Shown piece by piece: positions 1 to 6,302 of a stretch of 8,657 nucleotides of DNA. A program made the translations under genes and the position numbers. Source of the DNA: DATGFB01 sp032160545. Lineage in GTDB: Bacteria > Actinomycetota > Actinomycetes > Mycobacteriales > Jatrophihabitantaceae. The notes beneath the pieces are model-generated. The model worked only from the letters and a program-made list of their open reading frames with translations, was not told the origin of the DNA and searched no databases. Every line of letters starts with the position of its first letter. The first letter of the stretch is position 1. Location: assembly GCA_032160545.1 (NCBI GenBank), contig JAVHVN010000086.1:1-8657 (forward strand), given 5' to 3'.

Positions 1-610
1 CGATCACGTGGTCCGCGCCCGCCGCCGCGGCGAGTTGCGCCTTGGCCGGGCTGCTGACCGTGGTGATCACGAGAGCGTCGGACCAGCGCGCCAGCTGGAT
101 CGCGGCATTGCCGACCGCGCCCGCGCCGCCTGAGACCAGGATGGTCCGTCCCTGCAGCGCGCCGGGGCCCAGGCGGACCGGGCCCCCCTCGGCGACGGTG
201 AGGCAGCGGTGCGCGGTCAGGAACGGGACTCCCAGGCTGCCGCCGAGGTCGAACGACGCCGAATCGGGCAGCGTCAACACCCGTCGGGCCGGGACGAGCG
301 CGTACTCCTGCGCCGTGCCCTCCGAACGCTGATAGGCGGCTTCGACGATCCAAACCCGCAGGCCGAGCAATGCCTCCTCGACTCCGCCCCCGACGGCGTC
401 GACGACGCCGGACCCGTCCTGGTTGGGTACCTGCGGCGGGGAGACGGCTGTGCCGGGGCTGCTGCCCAGGCGGCTCTTCCAGTCCGTGGGGTTGACTCCG
501 GAGCGAACGATCCGGACCCGGACCTCGCCCGGACCCGGGTCGGCGAGTGGCTTGTCGATCTCGTGCAGTACCTCGGGGCCACCGGTCCGGCCGTAGACGA
601 TCGCGCGCAT
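1..610 (-). CDS. Zinc-independent NADPH:quinone oxidoreductase (MDR superfamily), C-terminus cut by window edge
   Basis: Reading the minus strand from the ATG at 610-608 gives 203 uninterrupted codons to the left edge. The protein opens MRAIVYGRTGGPEVL, a start typical of quinone reductase / zeta-crystallin-type medium-chain dehydrogenases, followed by the GroES-like catalytic domain (SGVNPTDWKSR near residues 37-47, then QDGSGVVDAVG near 61-71). The dinucleotide-binding fold begins with a glycine-rich turn GGAGAVG at residues 161-167. The cysteine/histidine zinc ligands of classical alcohol dehydrogenases are not seen at the usual places, so a zinc-independent NADPH-dependent reductase of quinones or enones is most likely. 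About 120 residues of the Rossmann domain should lie outside the window. A GGAGGA (minus strand, 616-611) abuts the start codon, closer than normal. Divergent from the ABM monooxygenase gene. Substrate cannot be told from sequence. Confidence 0.9.
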   Translation of the reverse strand, partial: MRAIVYGRTGGPEVLHEIDKPLADPGPGEVRVRIVRSGVNPTDWKSRLGSSPGTAVSPPQVPNQDGSGVVDAVGGGVEEALLGLRVWIVEAAYQRSEGTAQEYALVPARRVLTLPDSASFDLGGSLGVPFLTAHRCLTVAEGGPVRLGPGALQGRTILVSGGAGAVGNAAIQLARWSDALVITTVSSPAKAQLAAAAGADHVI

Positions 611-616
611 TCCTCC
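611..616 (-). promoter_or_regulatory. Purine-rich Shine-Dalgarno-like site abutting the quinone oxidoreductase start
   Basis: Read on the minus strand this is GGAGGA directly followed by ATG (610-608), i.e. no spacer. Normal spacing is 5-9 bases. No alternative ATG/GTG lies in the next few codons, and the MRAIVYG start matches the family, so the start is kept; initiation may be weaker than the strong motif suggests, or the transcript may be nearly leaderless. Confidence 0.4.
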
Positions 617-668
617 GAACGTACGCCCGACCTTGCCTGCACGCGCAGTCCGGGCGAGGCTGACGGCC

Positions 669-959
669 ATGGCAGAAGTCGTCGTCGTAGCGCAGTACCG
701 CACTCGGCCAAGACACGGGTCCGAGGTCGCCTCGGTACTCGCTGCGCACGTGCGAGCAACTCGCGAAGAAACCGGTTGCCTCGAGTTCGTCGCGCTCCGT
801 CAGGAGGACGACCCCGACCGGTTCGTGCTCTACGAACGCTATGCGGACGACGCCGCCTTCGAGGCGCACCGGGCCTCGGCGCACTTCCGGGAGAACATCA
901 CCGACCGGGTCGCACCGCTGCTTGCGGAACGGGTTTGGTCGAGCTACATCCGGGTGTGA
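669..959 (+). CDS. Antibiotic biosynthesis monooxygenase (ABM) family protein, YgiN-like
   Basis: A 96-residue protein with the size and pattern of a single ABM ferredoxin-like fold: first strand AEVVVVAQYRTRPRHG (residues 2-17), a helix (EVASVLAAHVRATREE), then the hallmark GCLEFVALRQEDDPDRFVLYERYAD and DDAAFEAHRASAHF segments. Family members are cofactor-free dimeric monooxygenases, including E. coli YgiN (quinol monooxygenase), or heme-degrading enzymes. The ATG at 669 is chosen over an in-frame TTG at 633 because the first beta strand begins right after it and a GAGG lies 9 bases upstream (656-659). It is divergent from a quinone oxidoreductase, which makes a quinol/quinone substrate plausible but this is inference. 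The gene ends 2 bases before the stop of the opposing DUF1206 gene. Confidence 0.85.
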   Translation: MAEVVVVAQYRTRPRHGSEVASVLAAHVRATREETGCLEFVALRQEDDPDRFVLYERYADDAAFEAHRASAHFRENITDRVAPLLAERVWSSYIRV

Positions 960-961
960 AG

Positions 962-1774
962 TCAGGTCTTGTGCCAGGCGGATTCGCAGTAGCCGTAGAG
1001 CCCGAAGACGATGACGCCGAGCGCCACCAGACCGAGCAGCCAGGGTCCGGCCGTGGTGTCGCGCAGCTCGCGCAGCGCCCGGTCGATTCCGCCAGCCTGT
1101 TTCGGGTCGTACGCGACCGCTGCGACGACCACCAGCACGCCGACCAGGCTGAACACGACGCCGCGAGCGCAGTTCCCGACCAGCCCCAGGGCGGTCACGA
1201 TCGGCCGTGCTACTGCGGGGATGCGGCCCTGCTCGAGCTCGTCCTCGAACTTCCGCTTGAGGCCCGTGACGACCAGAGCGACACCGAACACAGCCAGGCC
1301 CACACCGAACGCCGCGACGAGCCACCGGCCGCCCGCGTGCTGCATGATTCGCGCCGTCCAGTTCTGCTGCTTGCCGGACTGGCTGCCGGTGTCGGAGTGC
1401 AGGGCGATGCCAACGGCGTTGGCAGCCAGCACCGAGTAGACGATCGCGCGGACCAGCGACTGCACCCGCGGGGCCGCCTTGGCGCCCTGGCCGGCGACCC
1501 CGAACGCGACCTCGCTGAAGCGCCACAGGGCGTACGCGGCGAGACCGACGGCGATGATCCACAGCAATACCGTGCCGCCGGTGTGCCGGGTGAGCTCCTC
1601 GAGTGCGCCTTGTTGGTCCGTCTCGCCGGAGCGCTTGCCCGACGCGAGCGCGATCGCGAGGACGCCGACGAGGACATAGTTGGTCGCCCGGGCGGCGAGC
1701 CCCCACCGCGCCAGCGCGCTGAGCGCGTCACTGCCGGCGGTACTGCGAGCATTCGCTGCGGCGGTCGTCGTCAC
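962..1774 (-). CDS. DUF1206 family six-helix membrane protein
   Basis: A 270-residue protein with six hydrophobic segments (roughly residues 29-46, 65-88, 105-124, 148-171, 192-222 and 244-264), arranged as three pairs of about 75 residues each. Pairs share the pattern of a basic/aromatic lead-in (ARWGLAARATNYVLVG, VQSLVRAIVYSVLA, LVGNCARGVVFSLVG) followed by a helix with conserved glycines, and a second helix ending in a charged turn. This three-fold repeat and the terminal GLYGYCESAWHK are characteristic of DUF1206, common in actinobacteria and cyanobacteria; its biochemical function is not known. The start is the GTG at 1774-1772, with GGAGG on the minus strand 10 bases upstream (1785-1789). 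It is convergent with the ABM gene (2-base gap) and divergent from the sortase gene (170 bases). Confidence 0.88.
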   Translation of the reverse strand: MTTTAAANARSTAGSDALSALARWGLAARATNYVLVGVLAIALASGKRSGETDQQGALEELTRHTGGTVLLWIIAVGLAAYALWRFSEVAFGVAGQGAKAAPRVQSLVRAIVYSVLAANAVGIALHSDTGSQSGKQQNWTARIMQHAGGRWLVAAFGVGLAVFGVALVVTGLKRKFEDELEQGRIPAVARPIVTALGLVGNCARGVVFSLVGVLVVVAAVAYDPKQAGGIDRALRELRDTTAGPWLLGLVALGVIVFGLYGYCESAWHKT

Positions 1775-1784
1775 GACGTGTGAG

Positions 1785-1789
1785 CCTCC
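1785..1789 (-). promoter_or_regulatory. Shine-Dalgarno site for the DUF1206 gene
   Basis: GGAGG read on the minus strand, 10 bases upstream of the GTG start (1774-1772). It is the only good purine-rich site near the N-terminus and supports the GTG start. Confidence 0.5.
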
Positions 1790-1914
1790 GGATCGGTCGG
1801 GTTCTGCCCGATCTACCCCGTCCCGGCAATCAGTTAACAGCGACCCGACAGGGCTGGCCGCCGCAGGACCCGAGGGCGGCGTGACAGGACGGGTCGCCGA
1901 CCCATCTCGCGGGT

Positions 1915-1920
1915 TACGCT
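1915..1920 (+). promoter_or_regulatory. Possible -10 element upstream of the sortase gene
   Basis: TACGCT fits the TAnnnT pattern of actinobacterial housekeeping -10 boxes and lies 24 bases before the ATG at 1945, which would leave a short leader carrying the strong ribosome binding site. No convincing -35 box sits at 16-18 bases; a GTGACA at 1881-1886 is too far upstream (28-base spacer). Weak evidence only. Confidence 0.22.
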
Positions 1921-1930
1921 CACGGTCGCG

Positions 1931-1937
1931 AGGGAGG
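1931..1937 (+). promoter_or_regulatory. Strong Shine-Dalgarno site for the sortase gene
   Basis: AGGGAGG seven bases upstream of the ATG at 1945. It fixes the start over the internal ATGs. The identical heptamer at the identical spacing precedes the GTG at 3238. Confidence 0.75.
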
Positions 1938-1944
1938 CATCGGC

Positions 1945-2691
1945 ATGATCACCAGGGGGCGTGCGGTCACGCTCATGTCGGTCGCGCTGGTGCTGGTGGC
2001 TGCCGGCGTCCTGTTGCTCGTGCGCCCGTCAGGGACCACCCACCTGGCCATTGCGCCGGCCCGGCCGGCAGCAGCCGCGACGGCTCCGGCCGCGCCTTCC
2101 CCGGTTGCCGCGAAGCCGCGCGCGACCGCGAAGCCGCGCGCGACAGTGCCCCACGACCGCGTCATGCCCGCGGCGCCCACGGCCTTCCGCTTTTCCGGGC
2201 CGGCCTTTGCCGTGAACGCCGACGTGTGCCGCATGCCGTTCGTGGTCCCGCTCGACCCGCCTGGGGACCAGCTGCACACCGTCTGCTGGGTCGAGAAGGA
2301 TTTCGGAACCGCACCGGGCAGCGATTCAGGCACCAGTTACGTGCTCGGCCACGCATGGGCGCAGCAGAAGCTGGTGCTCAATTCGCTGTCGGAGTTCGCC
2401 ACGGCCCACATGCAGTCGCAGGCGGTGCTCGAGAGCGGCCACAAGACCTACCCGGTGCCCGCACTCGACAAGTACCGCGTGACCCTCACGACCCCGCGCG
2501 GCACCCTCGTCTATTCGGTGAGCCGGGCCTATCTGGTCGGCAAGATGGAAGCCGGCTTCGTCGCTTCGCTCATGGCGGACAAGACTCCCCGGCGGGTCGT
2601 GGTGATCACCTGCGCGGTGAAGAACGGCGTCGATCTTGATCAGAACGTGATCGTGTACGCCGACCTGATCTCGTCGAAGCGCCCCTCGTAG
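1945..2691 (+). CDS. Membrane-anchored sortase-fold protein (class E/F-like), catalytic Arg not evident
   Basis: A 248-residue protein with an N-terminal basic residue pair then one hydrophobic anchor (about residues 8-27), a 40-residue Ala/Pro linker holding a duplicated KPRAT, and a C-terminal sortase-like barrel. Sortases are cell-surface cysteine transpeptidases that join proteins bearing a sorting signal to peptidoglycan or pilin. The His region is TSYVLGHAWAQQ (His136) and the Cys region RRVVVITCAV (Cys223), the order and spacing expected of the family, with the closing NVIVYADL strand. The third catalytic residue, an Arg shortly after the Cys, is not visible: between Cys223 and the end the only Arg is in the terminal KRPS. 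Two extra cysteines, Cys95 and Cys114, could form an extracellular disulfide. No sorting-signal substrate is encoded in the window. Tail to tail with the VOC gene, 5 bases apart. Confidence 0.78.
   Translation: MITRGRAVTLMSVALVLVAAGVLLLVRPSGTTHLAIAPARPAAAATAPAAPSPVAAKPRATAKPRATVPHDRVMPAAPTAFRFSGPAFAVNADVCRMPFVVPLDPPGDQLHTVCWVEKDFGTAPGSDSGTSYVLGHAWAQQKLVLNSLSEFATAHMQSQAVLESGHKTYPVPALDKYRVTLTTPRGTLVYSVSRAYLVGKMEAGFVASLMADKTPRRVVVITCAVKNGVDLDQNVIVYADLISSKRPS
2109..2144 (+). repeat. Perfect tandem duplication of 18 bases in the sortase linker
   Basis: Two adjacent identical 18-mers, cgcgaagccgcgcgcgac, at 2109-2126 and 2127-2144. They encode the in-frame doubled KPRAT motif in the flexible Ala/Pro linker between membrane anchor and catalytic domain. 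Being a multiple of three, copy-number change would lengthen or shorten the linker without frameshift. Confidence 0.9.
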
Positions 2692-2696
2692 TCGAC

Positions 2697-3122
2697 CTAG
2701 TCGGTCGTTTCGGCCGCGATATTGACCAGCCAGCGGACGCCGACGCGGTCGCTGCACATGCCGAACGTGTCCCCCCACGGCGCCTTCTCGAGCGGCACAC
2801 CGACCGTGCCACTGCTCGAGAGCGCGTCCCAATACCCCCGCAGGGTGAGCTCGTCGTCGCCGCTGAGCGACACGGTGCCGTTGCCGCCCTCGGTGTACTC
2901 CATGTAGTTCGGCGTGTCGGCGGCCATCAGCACGATGCCGTGCGGGGCGACCAGCTGCCCGTGCATGACCTTGTCGCCCTCGGCGGCGTTGACGTCGACG
3001 CCGACCGGCATCTCGGCGAACGTCGTCAGGGTGAGCTCGCCCCCGAACACGGACTGGTAGAACTCCAGCGCCTGGCGCGCGGTGTCGCGAAAGTTCAGAT
3101 AGGGATTCAGCTGGATGGCCAT
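2697..3122 (-). CDS. PhnB-like VOC (glyoxalase/bleomycin resistance superfamily) protein
   Basis: A 141-residue protein beginning MAIQLNPYLNFRDTARQALE. The pattern NPYLNF..TA..ALEFY..VFGGEL, then DKVMHGQL, and near the C-terminus PWGDTFGMCSDRVGVRWLVNI is the signature of the PhnB / '3-demethylubiquinone-9 3-methyltransferase' branch of VOC proteins, which fold as paired beta-alpha-beta-beta-beta modules. Despite that old name these are not methyltransferases; the role of E. coli PhnB itself is unsettled. The start at 3122-3120 is chosen because a GAGGAG lies 5 bases upstream (3133-3128) and the family homology begins there; the open frame continues upstream to 3209 but the extra residues are not family-like. 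Substrate unknown. Divergent from the unknown helical gene. Confidence 0.87.
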   Translation of the reverse strand: MAIQLNPYLNFRDTARQALEFYQSVFGGELTLTTFAEMPVGVDVNAAEGDKVMHGQLVAPHGIVLMAADTPNYMEYTEGGNGTVSLSGDDELTLRGYWDALSSSGTVGVPLEKAPWGDTFGMCSDRVGVRWLVNIAAETTD

Positions 3123-3127
3123 GAGTA

Positions 3128-3133
3128 CTCCTC
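3128..3133 (-). promoter_or_regulatory. Shine-Dalgarno site for the PhnB-like gene
   Basis: GAGGAG on the minus strand, 5 bases upstream of the ATG at 3122-3120. It decides between this start and the longer open frame reaching 3209. Confidence 0.65.
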
Positions 3134-3223
3134 GGCTCGGGGTCAGCTCCATGGTGCACCGACCCACCGACAGCGTCGTCGGGGCGCTCGGCAGACTGGG
3201 TTCGCACACCCGCCGCGAGGTTC

Positions 3224-3230
3224 AGGGAGG
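3224..3230 (+). promoter_or_regulatory. Strong Shine-Dalgarno site for the unknown helical protein gene
   Basis: AGGGAGG seven bases before the GTG at 3238. It supports that GTG against the ATGs further upstream at 3115 and 3121, which would overlap the start of the divergent PhnB-like gene. Confidence 0.75.
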
Positions 3231-3237
3231 CCGCACC

Positions 3238-4290
3238 GTGCCGTCAGACGCCAATGAGCTCGCCGACACCTTGCTCGACATGCAGGTCGACTGGATCGTC
3301 AGCGAGCTCATCGGGCCGCGCCTGCGCGAGTTCGTGGCCCGCGACGTCGACGACCTGCTGCGAATCGCCGGGGAGCTTCGCGTGCAGGAGCTGTTCGACG
3401 CCCCGCGGCTCAAGGCGAGCGTTCGGCGCCTTGTGGACCTGGCCCTCGCCAGTCCCCTGCTCGCCGAGGTCGTCGAGTCGGGTGCCGCTGCGGTGTACAG
3501 CCTGCCCGGCGAGCAGTTGCTCGGCGACGTCGTCGCGCGCGAGCCCGTCGAGGCGATCGTCGGCGCGGTGCTCGGGCTCTCGCGACTCTACGACCGGGCC
3601 TCGGAGCGCACTGCCGAGTCGCCCCTCGTCGGCGCGCTGGCCGGGCGGTTCGTCACCAGGATCGTGGGCGACGTACTGCAACAGAATCGCCAGCTCGCCG
3701 AGAAGGTGCCCGGCGTCTCATCCCTGTTCTCGATGGGGCTCGGCGCCGCCGCCAAGGTCCGCAGCCTCACGGTCGACCAGTTGCTGCCCGACGCGGCCGA
3801 CAAGGGGGCACAATTCGCGATCCGCCGCACGAACGGCGCGCTGCGTGACCTGATCCGCGACCCCTCGTTGAAGGCCGCGATCCTCGAGCTCTGGGACCTT
3901 CAGGCGGCCGAGCCGATCGGCGCCCTGCGCGAGTACATCACCGATCACGAGGTCGGCGAACTGCTCGTCCTGTTGCGCGAGCTCGCGATAGCGGCGGGTG
4001 GCACCCGGTTCACCGGCGAAATCGTCGACGGGTGCATCGATACATTCCTCGACCAGCACGGGACGGCGGACGTCGCGACGCTGCTCGCCGGCCTCGGCGT
4101 CGACCGGGACGAGTTGGTCGAGGAACTCGTCGATCACGGCAGCGCACTGCTGCAGGAGTTGCATGCCCGCGGAGAGCTGTCGTCGTTGATCAGGGCCCGG
4201 CTCACGCCGTTCTTCGAATCCGCGGCCGTCCGGGCGGTTCTCGGGGGGGATGAGCGCCGTACGCTCCTCGACGTGGGCGGCGATGACTGA
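3238..4290 (+). CDS. Uncharacterised, mostly helical cytoplasmic protein (350 aa), overlapping nhaA
   Basis: I do not recognise this family. The GTG at 3238 has an ideal ribosome binding site and gives 350 residues starting VPSDANELADTLLDMQVDW. There is no signal peptide and no segment hydrophobic enough for a clear membrane helix. The sequence reads as a run of amphipathic helices rich in Leu, Val, Ala, Asp, Glu and Arg, with recurring motifs of the type (V/L)xELLxxG and LLxELxxRGEL (for example near residues 238-250 and 292-325), suggesting a helical-repeat or all-helical scaffold. One Cys is present (in VDGCIDTF). No nucleotide-binding loop or metal cluster is seen. It ends in TGA at 4288-4290, overlapping the likely nhaA ATG by 8 bases, so the two are probably one transcript with coupled translation. 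A role linked to the antiporter is inference only. Confidence 0.82.
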   Translation: MPSDANELADTLLDMQVDWIVSELIGPRLREFVARDVDDLLRIAGELRVQELFDAPRLKASVRRLVDLALASPLLAEVVESGAAAVYSLPGEQLLGDVVAREPVEAIVGAVLGLSRLYDRASERTAESPLVGALAGRFVTRIVGDVLQQNRQLAEKVPGVSSLFSMGLGAAAKVRSLTVDQLLPDAADKGAQFAIRRTNGALRDLIRDPSLKAAILELWDLQAAEPIGALREYITDHEVGELLVLLRELAIAAGGTRFTGEIVDGCIDTFLDQHGTADVATLLAGLGVDRDELVEELVDHGSALLQELHARGELSSLIRARLTPFFESAAVRAVLGGDERRTLLDVGGDD

Positions 4291-6154
4291 ATCGACGTCC
4301 TCGTGGCGCGGTCGCACGATCTGGGCGCGCGACCGATCCGCCCCGCTGCGTTCGTTCGTGCAGACCGAGTCAGGCAGCTCGGGCATCCTCGTCGCCGCGG
4401 TGGTCCTCTCCTTGGTGTGGGCGAACATCGACATCGGCTCGTACGAGCGGGTCTGGAGCATGACCTGCTCGATCCGGGTCGGTTCGGTCGGTATCACCCA
4501 CGATCTGCGTACGTGGATCAACAGCGGCCTGATGACGCTGTTCTTCCTGGTAGTCGGGCTCGAGGCGCGCCGTGAGTTCGACCTCGGAGACCTGCGCGAA
4601 CGGCGCCGCTTCGTCCTGCCGTGCGCGGCCGGGCTCGTCGGCATGGTCGTACCCGTGTCGATCTATCTCGCGATCAACGCCGGGCGCGAGAGCAGCCACG
4701 GGTGGGGCGTCGCCATGTCGACCGACACAGCCCTCGCCCTCGGGCTGCTGGCACTCATCGGCCGCGACGTCCCGGACCGAGTGCGCGCCTTCCTGCTGAC
4801 CGTCTTCGTCGTCGACGACCTCGTCGCGCTCGTCGTCATCGCACTTGTCTACAGCGAACATGTCACGGTATGGCCGCTGCTGGTCGCGGGCGGCGCCTTT
4901 GCCGTGCTGCTGGTGGTCACCGCGCGTCGTATGCAGCAACGCTCGGTGTACATCGCGATCGGGCTCGTCATGTGGACGGCCCTGCTCGGCAGCGGGGTCG
5001 ACCCCGTCGTCGCCGGTCTCGCGATCGGCCTGTCGGCCTCGGCCTACTCGCCCGCCCGAACGGATCTCGAACAGGCGACCGTACTGGTGCGGCTGTTCCG
5101 CGAGCAGCCCACACCCGAACTGGCCCGCTCGGCGAGCGCGGGGCTCACCTCGACGCTGTCCCCCAATGCCCGGCTCCAGACCTTCTACCATCCATGGACC
5201 AGTTACCTCATCGTGCCGTTGTTCGCCCTCGCCAACGCGGGCATCGAACTGCGGCCGGACTTCCTGGCGCGCGCCTATACGGCGCCGATCACGCTCGGCA
5301 TTCTCGCAAGCTACCTGCTCGGCAAGCCGATTGCGGTCGTGGGCACGTCGTGGGCGGTGACCCGGCTCAGCCGCGGCCGCATCCGTCCGCCGGTGGGGTG
5401 GGCCGCCGTTCTTGCCAGCGGCACCATCGCGGGCATCGGCTTCACGGTCGCGCTGCTGATCGCATCACGAGCGTTCACCGGAACCGACCTCGCCGAGGCG
5501 AAGCTCGGCGCGCTCACTGCGGCGCTCGCCGCGTCCGTGATCACCTGGACGATCTACCGGCTGACGGCACTGCTCCCGCCGGGACAGCGCGCCCGGGCGC
5601 TGCTCGGCGACACCACCGTCATCCAGGATCTGATCCCCGAAGTGGATCGCAAGCGCGATCACATGCGGGGCCCGATGAACGCCGCGATCACCGTGATCGA
5701 GTTCGGCGATTTCGAGTGCCCGTACTGCGGTCTCGCCGAACCGGCCGTACGCGAACTGCTCGCCGACACCGACATCCGCTACGTGTGGCGGCACCTGCCG
5801 CTGAGCGACGTGCACCCCTCGGCGCAGCTGGCCGCCGAGGCCTCCGAGGCGGCGGCCTCCCAAGGCGCGTTCTGGGAGATGCACGATCTGCTCCTCGCCC
5901 ACCAGGACGCGCTGGGTCCCGCCGACCTGTTCCGCCATGCCGCACAACTCGGACTCGACACCGACCGGTTCAGGGACGAGTTGCAACGACACGTTCACGA
6001 CACCCGCATCGCACAGGACGTCGAGTCGGCCGACCTGAGCGGGGTGTCCGGCACACCGACCTTCTTCGTCAACGGCCGGCGTCACTACGGCGCCTTCGAC
6101 CTGGAGAGTCTCAAGGCAGCCGTGAAGACGGCGCGGGCTCAGCTACTGCGATGA
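4283..6154 (+). CDS. nhaA: Na+/H+ antiporter NhaA with C-terminal DsbA/thioredoxin-like domain
   Basis: A 623-residue fusion. Residues about 20-425 are a complete NhaA: first helix after LRSFVQTESGSSGI, the unwound-helix motif MSTDTALALGLLALIG with Asp148 (E. coli Asp133 equivalent), the paired VVDDLVALVVIALVY with Asp178/Asp179 (equivalents of the ion-binding Asp163/Asp164), and LLGKPIAV with Lys348 (Lys300 equivalent). NhaA exchanges protons for sodium or lithium across the cytoplasmic membrane. After a 40-residue linker a thioredoxin fold of DsbA/DSBA-like type follows: ITVIEFGDFECPYCGLAEPA with Cys479-Pro-Tyr-Cys482, a helical insertion, and the cis-proline loop SGTPTFFVNG (Pro592). This architecture is known in actinobacteria. 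The ATG at 4283 is preferred: it overlaps the upstream stop (ATGACTGA) and fits NhaA N-termini; an ATG at 4250 would add 11 residues and has a G-run with no spacer. Confidence 0.93.
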   Translation: MTESTSSWRGRTIWARDRSAPLRSFVQTESGSSGILVAAVVLSLVWANIDIGSYERVWSMTCSIRVGSVGITHDLRTWINSGLMTLFFLVVGLEARREFDLGDLRERRRFVLPCAAGLVGMVVPVSIYLAINAGRESSHGWGVAMSTDTALALGLLALIGRDVPDRVRAFLLTVFVVDDLVALVVIALVYSEHVTVWPLLVAGGAFAVLLVVTARRMQQRSVYIAIGLVMWTALLGSGVDPVVAGLAIGLSASAYSPARTDLEQATVLVRLFREQPTPELARSASAGLTSTLSPNARLQTFYHPWTSYLIVPLFALANAGIELRPDFLARAYTAPITLGILASYLLGKPIAVVGTSWAVTRLSRGRIRPPVGWAAVLASGTIAGIGFTVALLIASRAFTGTDLAEAKLGALTAALAASVITWTIYRLTALLPPGQRARALLGDTTVIQDLIPEVDRKRDHMRGPMNAAITVIEFGDFECPYCGLAEPAVRELLADTDIRYVWRHLPLSDVHPSAQLAAEASEAAASQGAFWEMHDLLLAHQDALGPADLFRHAAQLGLDTDRFRDELQRHVHDTRIAQDVESADLSGVSGTPTFFVNGRRHYGAFDLESLKAAVKTARAQLLR

Positions 6155-6302
6155 ACGCCACCCCGGACTGCTGAACCAGGTCCGCGCCGAGCCGAGCCCG
6201 TGGTGGTCCGATTCCGGTACGGCTCACGCTATGCAGCACGGCGACGATCACTCAGCGAGCGATTTGCCAGGTCGCTCGACCCTTCGTTTTCATGGGACGG
6301 TG
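6155..6302. other. Intergenic region between nhaA and the VanX-like gene
   Basis: 148 bases without a credible gene, the second longest gap in the window. It holds a perfect 7-bp inverted repeat near its right end (listed separately). I see no convincing -35/-10 pair, although a promoter for the downstream lipoprotein gene would be expected here if it is not cotranscribed with nhaA. Confidence 0.5.
6256..6278 (+). repeat. Inverted repeat (7-bp stem, 9-base loop) upstream of the VanX-like gene
   Basis: cgagcga at 6256-6262 and its exact complement tcgctcg at 6272-6278 are separated by tttgccagg. It is followed by a short pyrimidine/T stretch (acccttcgtttt). It could be a weak terminator for nhaA, an operator, or a leader hairpin 24 bases before the ATG at 6303; the T-tract is interrupted, so a Rho-independent terminator is not a firm call. 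Confidence 0.45.

Noticed and set aside
209..1783. A 524-codon plus-strand open frame crossing the ABM gene and lying antisense to the quinone reductase and DUF1206 genes
   Set aside because: It crosses three well-supported genes in other frames, its product is Arg/Gly/Ala-rich with no family pattern, and long stop-free shadow frames are expected at this GC content.
3168..3183. Short inverted repeat ccgac-agcgtc-gtcgg between the PhnB-like and unknown genes
   Set aside because: A 5-bp GC-rich stem is common by chance at this base composition and has no associated promoter signal.
2326..3207. A 293-codon minus-strand open frame over the PhnB-like gene and the end of the sortase gene
   Set aside because: Out of frame with the recognisable PhnB-like protein, low-complexity His/Arg-rich product, no ribosome binding site; a GC-driven shadow.
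3115..3237. Upstream extension of the unknown helical protein to an ATG at 3115
   Set aside because: It would overlap the start of the divergent PhnB-like gene, lacks a ribosome binding site, and the GTG at 3238 has AGGGAGG at ideal spacing.
4621..6174. A 517-codon plus-strand open frame inside nhaA
   Set aside because: It is the +2 shadow of a full-length, motif-complete NhaA-thioredoxin gene and is Arg-rich without any domain signature.
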